A stretch of 7,729 nucleotides of DNA. Source: Gammaproteobacteria bacterium. GTDB lineage: Bacteria > Pseudomonadota > Gammaproteobacteria > Xanthomonadales > Xanthomonadaceae. The stretch is taken from positions 1-7,729 of the forward strand of contig JAHEBG010000044.1 of NCBI GenBank assembly GCA_024642445.1, given 5' to 3'. Positions 6,762-7,729 of the stretch are shown here, one piece after another. Below the pieces are notes generated by a model, which saw only the letters and a program-made list of their open reading frames with translations, did no database searches and had not been told where the DNA came from. Both the position numbers and the translations under genes were made by a program. Numbering within the stretch: the stretch's first letter is position 1; each line of letters opens with the position of its first letter.

Positions 6762-7727
6762 TCATCCCAGTGAACGCGCGGTGTTAATGATGTTGATGCC
6801 ATCGAAGCGCGTGGTGCTGGCGCCGTGTGACACCGCCGAAACCTGTGAAGGCTGGCCCTTACCGTCAAAGAACGAGCCGCCATGGCGGAAATCGCTGGCA
6901 TCACAGATGGCGCTGCAGGCATTCCAGAACTCGGGGGTGCGGATCTGATAGGCCACATCCTCGACCATGCCTTTGATTTTGCCGTTCTCGATTTCATAGA
7001 ACAACTGGCCGCCGAATTGGGCGTTGTAGCGCTGCTGGTCAATGGAATACGAACCGCGCCCAAGGATGTAAATACCTTTCTCAACGCCACTTACCATGGA
7101 TTCCACGGACAGCGGTGTTTTACCGGGTGCCAGCGAGACATTGGCCATACGCTGAAACTGTACATCGGACCAGCTTTGGGCATAACAGCAGCCGTGCGAT
7201 TCCTTCTGTCCCAAAATATGAACCTGATCGCGTATCGCCTGATAATTGACTAAAACACCGTCTTTGATCAAATCCCAGCGCTTGGTCTTCACGCCTTCGT
7301 CGTCATAGCCCACGGCACCCAAGGTACCGGGCGTGGTTTTATCGGCATATAAAGTGACGATGTCGCTGCCATAGCGGAAGCCTTCATTCAACTTATCCAA
7401 CGTGGCGAAACTGGTACCGGCATAATTGGCTTCATAGCCGAGCACACGGTCGAGTTCCAGTGGATGCCCGACGTTCTCATGAATGGTCAGGAACAGGTTG
7501 CTGGGGTCCAGCACCAGATCGTACTTTCCGGGTTTGACCGACGGCGCCTTGAGTTTTTCAACGGCGTGCTGGGCGGCGCGCACGGCATCCTCGCGCATGT
7601 CGTAGCGGTCCTTGTAGGCATACAGCCCCCCCGGAAGCGCGATTTGCGAACCGCCGTCCAAATACTCATAGCCCATGCCCATCGGTGAAGAGAAGGCATT
7701 GCGGGTACGGAATTTACCGGACGCTTT
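6762..7727 (-). repeat. Tandem gene duplication, copy B (visible part of the second tldD)
   Basis: This is the counterpart of 5011-5976: same orientation, same length to the stop codon, about 82% amino-acid identity by hand count. The duplication probably extends beyond the right edge. Confidence 0.85.
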
Positions 7728-7729
7728 GT
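6762..7729 (-). CDS. TldD-family zinc metallopeptidase, second copy, 5' part off window
   Basis: The 321 C-terminal residues are visible; the frame is open through the right edge (KASGKFRTRNAFSSPMGMGY is the first visible stretch), so the internal ATG at 7682 is not the start. It keeps the HENVGH zinc motif (HExxxH) followed by PLELDRVLGYEANYAGTS, the CC pair in SHGCCYAQSW, and the GGSFFDGKGQPSQ segment that, as in its neighbour, lacks the cysteine ligand seen in E. coli TldD. Aligned by eye with residues 221-541 of the downstream copy it is ungapped and identical at about 262 of 321 positions, with an identical length to the stop. It is probably an active peptidase subunit that could pair with the single TldE or with its paralogue. 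Whether it has a Tat leader cannot be seen here. It is probably the first or an early gene of the operon. Confidence 0.9.
   Translation of the reverse strand, partial: KASGKFRTRNAFSSPMGMGYEYLDGGSQIALPGGLYAYKDRYDMREDAVRAAQHAVEKLKAPSVKPGKYDLVLDPSNLFLTIHENVGHPLELDRVLGYEANYAGTSFATLDKLNEGFRYGSDIVTLYADKTTPGTLGAVGYDDEGVKTKRWDLIKDGVLVNYQAIRDQVHILGQKESHGCCYAQSWSDVQFQRMANVSLAPGKTPLSVESMVSGVEKGIYILGRGSYSIDQQRYNAQFGGQLFYEIENGKIKGMVEDVAYQIRTPEFWNACSAICDASDFRHGGSFFDGKGQPSQVSAVSHGASTTRFDGINIINTARSLG

Noticed and set aside
6762..7682. Starting the upstream tldD at the internal ATG at 7682
   Set aside because: The frame stays open to the right edge and the upstream residues match the paralogue (KASGKFR), so this methionine is internal and the gene is cut by the window.

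Overview
The window is densely coded and every supportable gene lies on the minus strand, so transcription runs from right to left. Base composition (roughly mid-50s % GC by eye), clear Shine-Dalgarno sites and the protein families point to a Gram-negative proteobacterium. A gammaproteobacterium of the Xanthomonadales type is a plausible guess, but nothing in the window fixes the taxon. No tRNA, rRNA, CRISPR array, insertion sequence or phage gene was seen.

Layout in transcription order: (1) a TldD-family metallopeptidase whose 5' part is off the right edge; (2) after a 125-bp gap, a second, complete TldD paralogue with a twin-arginine (Tat) signal peptide; (3) a TldE/PmbA-type partner lacking the metal-binding motif; (4) a DUF4159 protein with an N-terminal export-type signal; (5) a MoxR AAA+ ATPase; (6) a DUF58 protein with a von Willebrand A-like core; (7) a BatA-type membrane protein that starts at a GTG overlapping the DUF58 stop and runs off the left edge. 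The BatA-type gene is easy to miss because it has no ATG start. Gaps from gene 2 to gene 7 are 27, 16, 27, 11 and -4 bp, so these six genes almost certainly form one operon; the first TldD gene probably belongs to it too.

How the genes may work together: TldD/TldE in E. coli is a heterodimeric metalloprotease that trims unfolded peptides, for example the microcin B17 leader. MoxR, DUF58 and BatA-type genes are a common cluster thought to act in chaperone-like or metal/cofactor-insertion maturation at the cell envelope. Here both modules are joined, and the TldD subunit and the DUF4159 protein carry export signals. My inference is an envelope-located peptide-processing or protein-maturation system. 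The substrate is unknown, and no precursor peptide gene is visible in the window. The most notable points are the Tat signal on TldD but not on TldE, the tandem TldD duplication (about 82% identical and ungapped across 321 residues), and the apparent absence of the canonical C-terminal cysteine metal ligand in both copies.
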